Origin: Ceratodon purpureus
Lineage: Eukaryota; Streptophyta; Bryopsida; Pseudoditrichales; Ditrichaceae
Reading direction: 5' to 3'
Assembly: GCA_014871385.1 (NCBI GenBank)
Contig: CM026422.1
Coordinates: 13,070,831-13,134,830, forward strand
DNA length: 64,000 nucleotides
In this document: piece by piece, positions 63,611-64,000 of the stretch
How the letters are laid out: each line of letters starts with the position of its first letter
Position numbering within the stretch: position 1 is the stretch's first letter
Translations under genes and position numbers: made by a program
The notes under the pieces: model-generated
Databases searched by the model: none
What the model was told of the DNA's origin: nothing
The model's input: the letters and a program-made list of their open reading frames with translations, nothing else

Positions 63611-63895
63611 TTGTCATAAAGCTTTAGCATTCCTTTTGAACTTGTGAGAATTGTTATAAAGCTTTAGCATTCCTTTTGAACTTGTGAGAATTGTTTATCC
63701 ATTTTGTGTATTACTCTTTGGTTAGTGCAGCTTTGTAGTGCGGCAGGTATTACATAGTTTATGTCCATCATGCTCTGTACTTCGTGCGGCATATTAGCAG
63801 TGCATCAAGTATTGCACAGTCTCTATCCATCAGGTTGGGTACTTCGTGCGGCGCATTAGTAGTGTGGCATGTATTGCACAATATCTATCCGTTAG
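63611..63895 (+). repeat. Tandem repeats near the right edge
   Basis: A 40-bp unit occurs twice (63611-63650, 63651-63690; one mismatch). Then a ~61-bp unit occurs about 2.7 times (63731-63895), marked by GTACTTCGTGCGGC and TATCCATCA. Non-coding. Confidence 0.9.
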
Positions 63896-64000
63896 AAGCT
63901 TTGTTCTAGGTAAATGTGTGTCCTTGACAATCAACAATATTAAATAAAACCATACTAAAGTTGAGGCACCTAAAACAGACCACTTAACAATTTTAAGATA

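Overview
The window looks like nuclear DNA of a non-seed land plant, most likely a bryophyte (moss or liverwort). The evidence is a plastid sulfolipid enzyme (SQD1), a mitochondrial EF-Ts, a plant-type serine incorporator, a TIR-NBS-LRR resistance gene whose TIR domain opens with the DVFLNHRGPDVK wording I associate with bryophyte TIRs, spliceosomal GT-AG introns, long AT-rich spacers and many small inverted-repeat elements. I cannot name the species.

Layout. 1-2.6 kb: the 3' part of a gene for a degenerate, permuted DNA-methyltransferase-like protein. 4.2 kb: a possible small secreted Cys-rich peptide. 5.8-8.5 kb (minus): mitochondrial EF-Ts, seven exons. 9.3-9.6 kb: broken 3' end of a CCT4 gene. 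9.7-20.5 kb: repeat-rich, with an unrecognised minus-strand gene (11.3-12.4 kb) and a complete five-exon gene (15.9-19.5 kb) for a Crypton-type/DUF3504 tyrosine recombinase with a long proline/serine-rich tail. 20.4-34.2 kb: a TIR-NBS-LRR locus made of duplicated blocks; the full gene is at 28.0-32.1 kb (minus), and a second copy at 21.8-24.5 kb has lost its TIR and NB-ARC exons. 34.2-35.6 kb: a foldback element with about 330 bp inverted arms and an 8-bp target duplication. 36.4-37.9 kb (minus): SQD1, one exon. 40.9-42.3 kb (minus): a protein kinase with a DYE motif in place of DFG. 42.8-43.6 kb (minus): R2R3-MYB pseudogene. 46.2-48.6 kb: decayed pieces of a STEEP1/UPF0428 gene. 50.3-51.5 kb (minus): a coiled-coil plus RING-like reading frame with one in-frame stop. 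56.2-60.8 kb: serine incorporator gene, twelve coding exons. The rest is AT-rich DNA with MITEs, microsatellites and short tandem repeats.

Housekeeping genes (EF-Ts, SQD1, SERINC) lie between gene relics (CCT4, MYB, STEEP1, TNL copy) and mobile elements. The genes share no evident pathway. The most notable item is the intact Crypton-like recombinase: five of six catalytic positions are conserved, a 22-nt-arm hairpin lies just before its start codon, and an 18-bp GC-rich motif flanks the region in inverted orientation. Two TTAA-flanked elements with CCC...GGG ends look piggyBac-like.

All exon coordinates were worked out by hand from splice consensus, reading-frame continuity and family resemblance. 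No alignment or database search was run.
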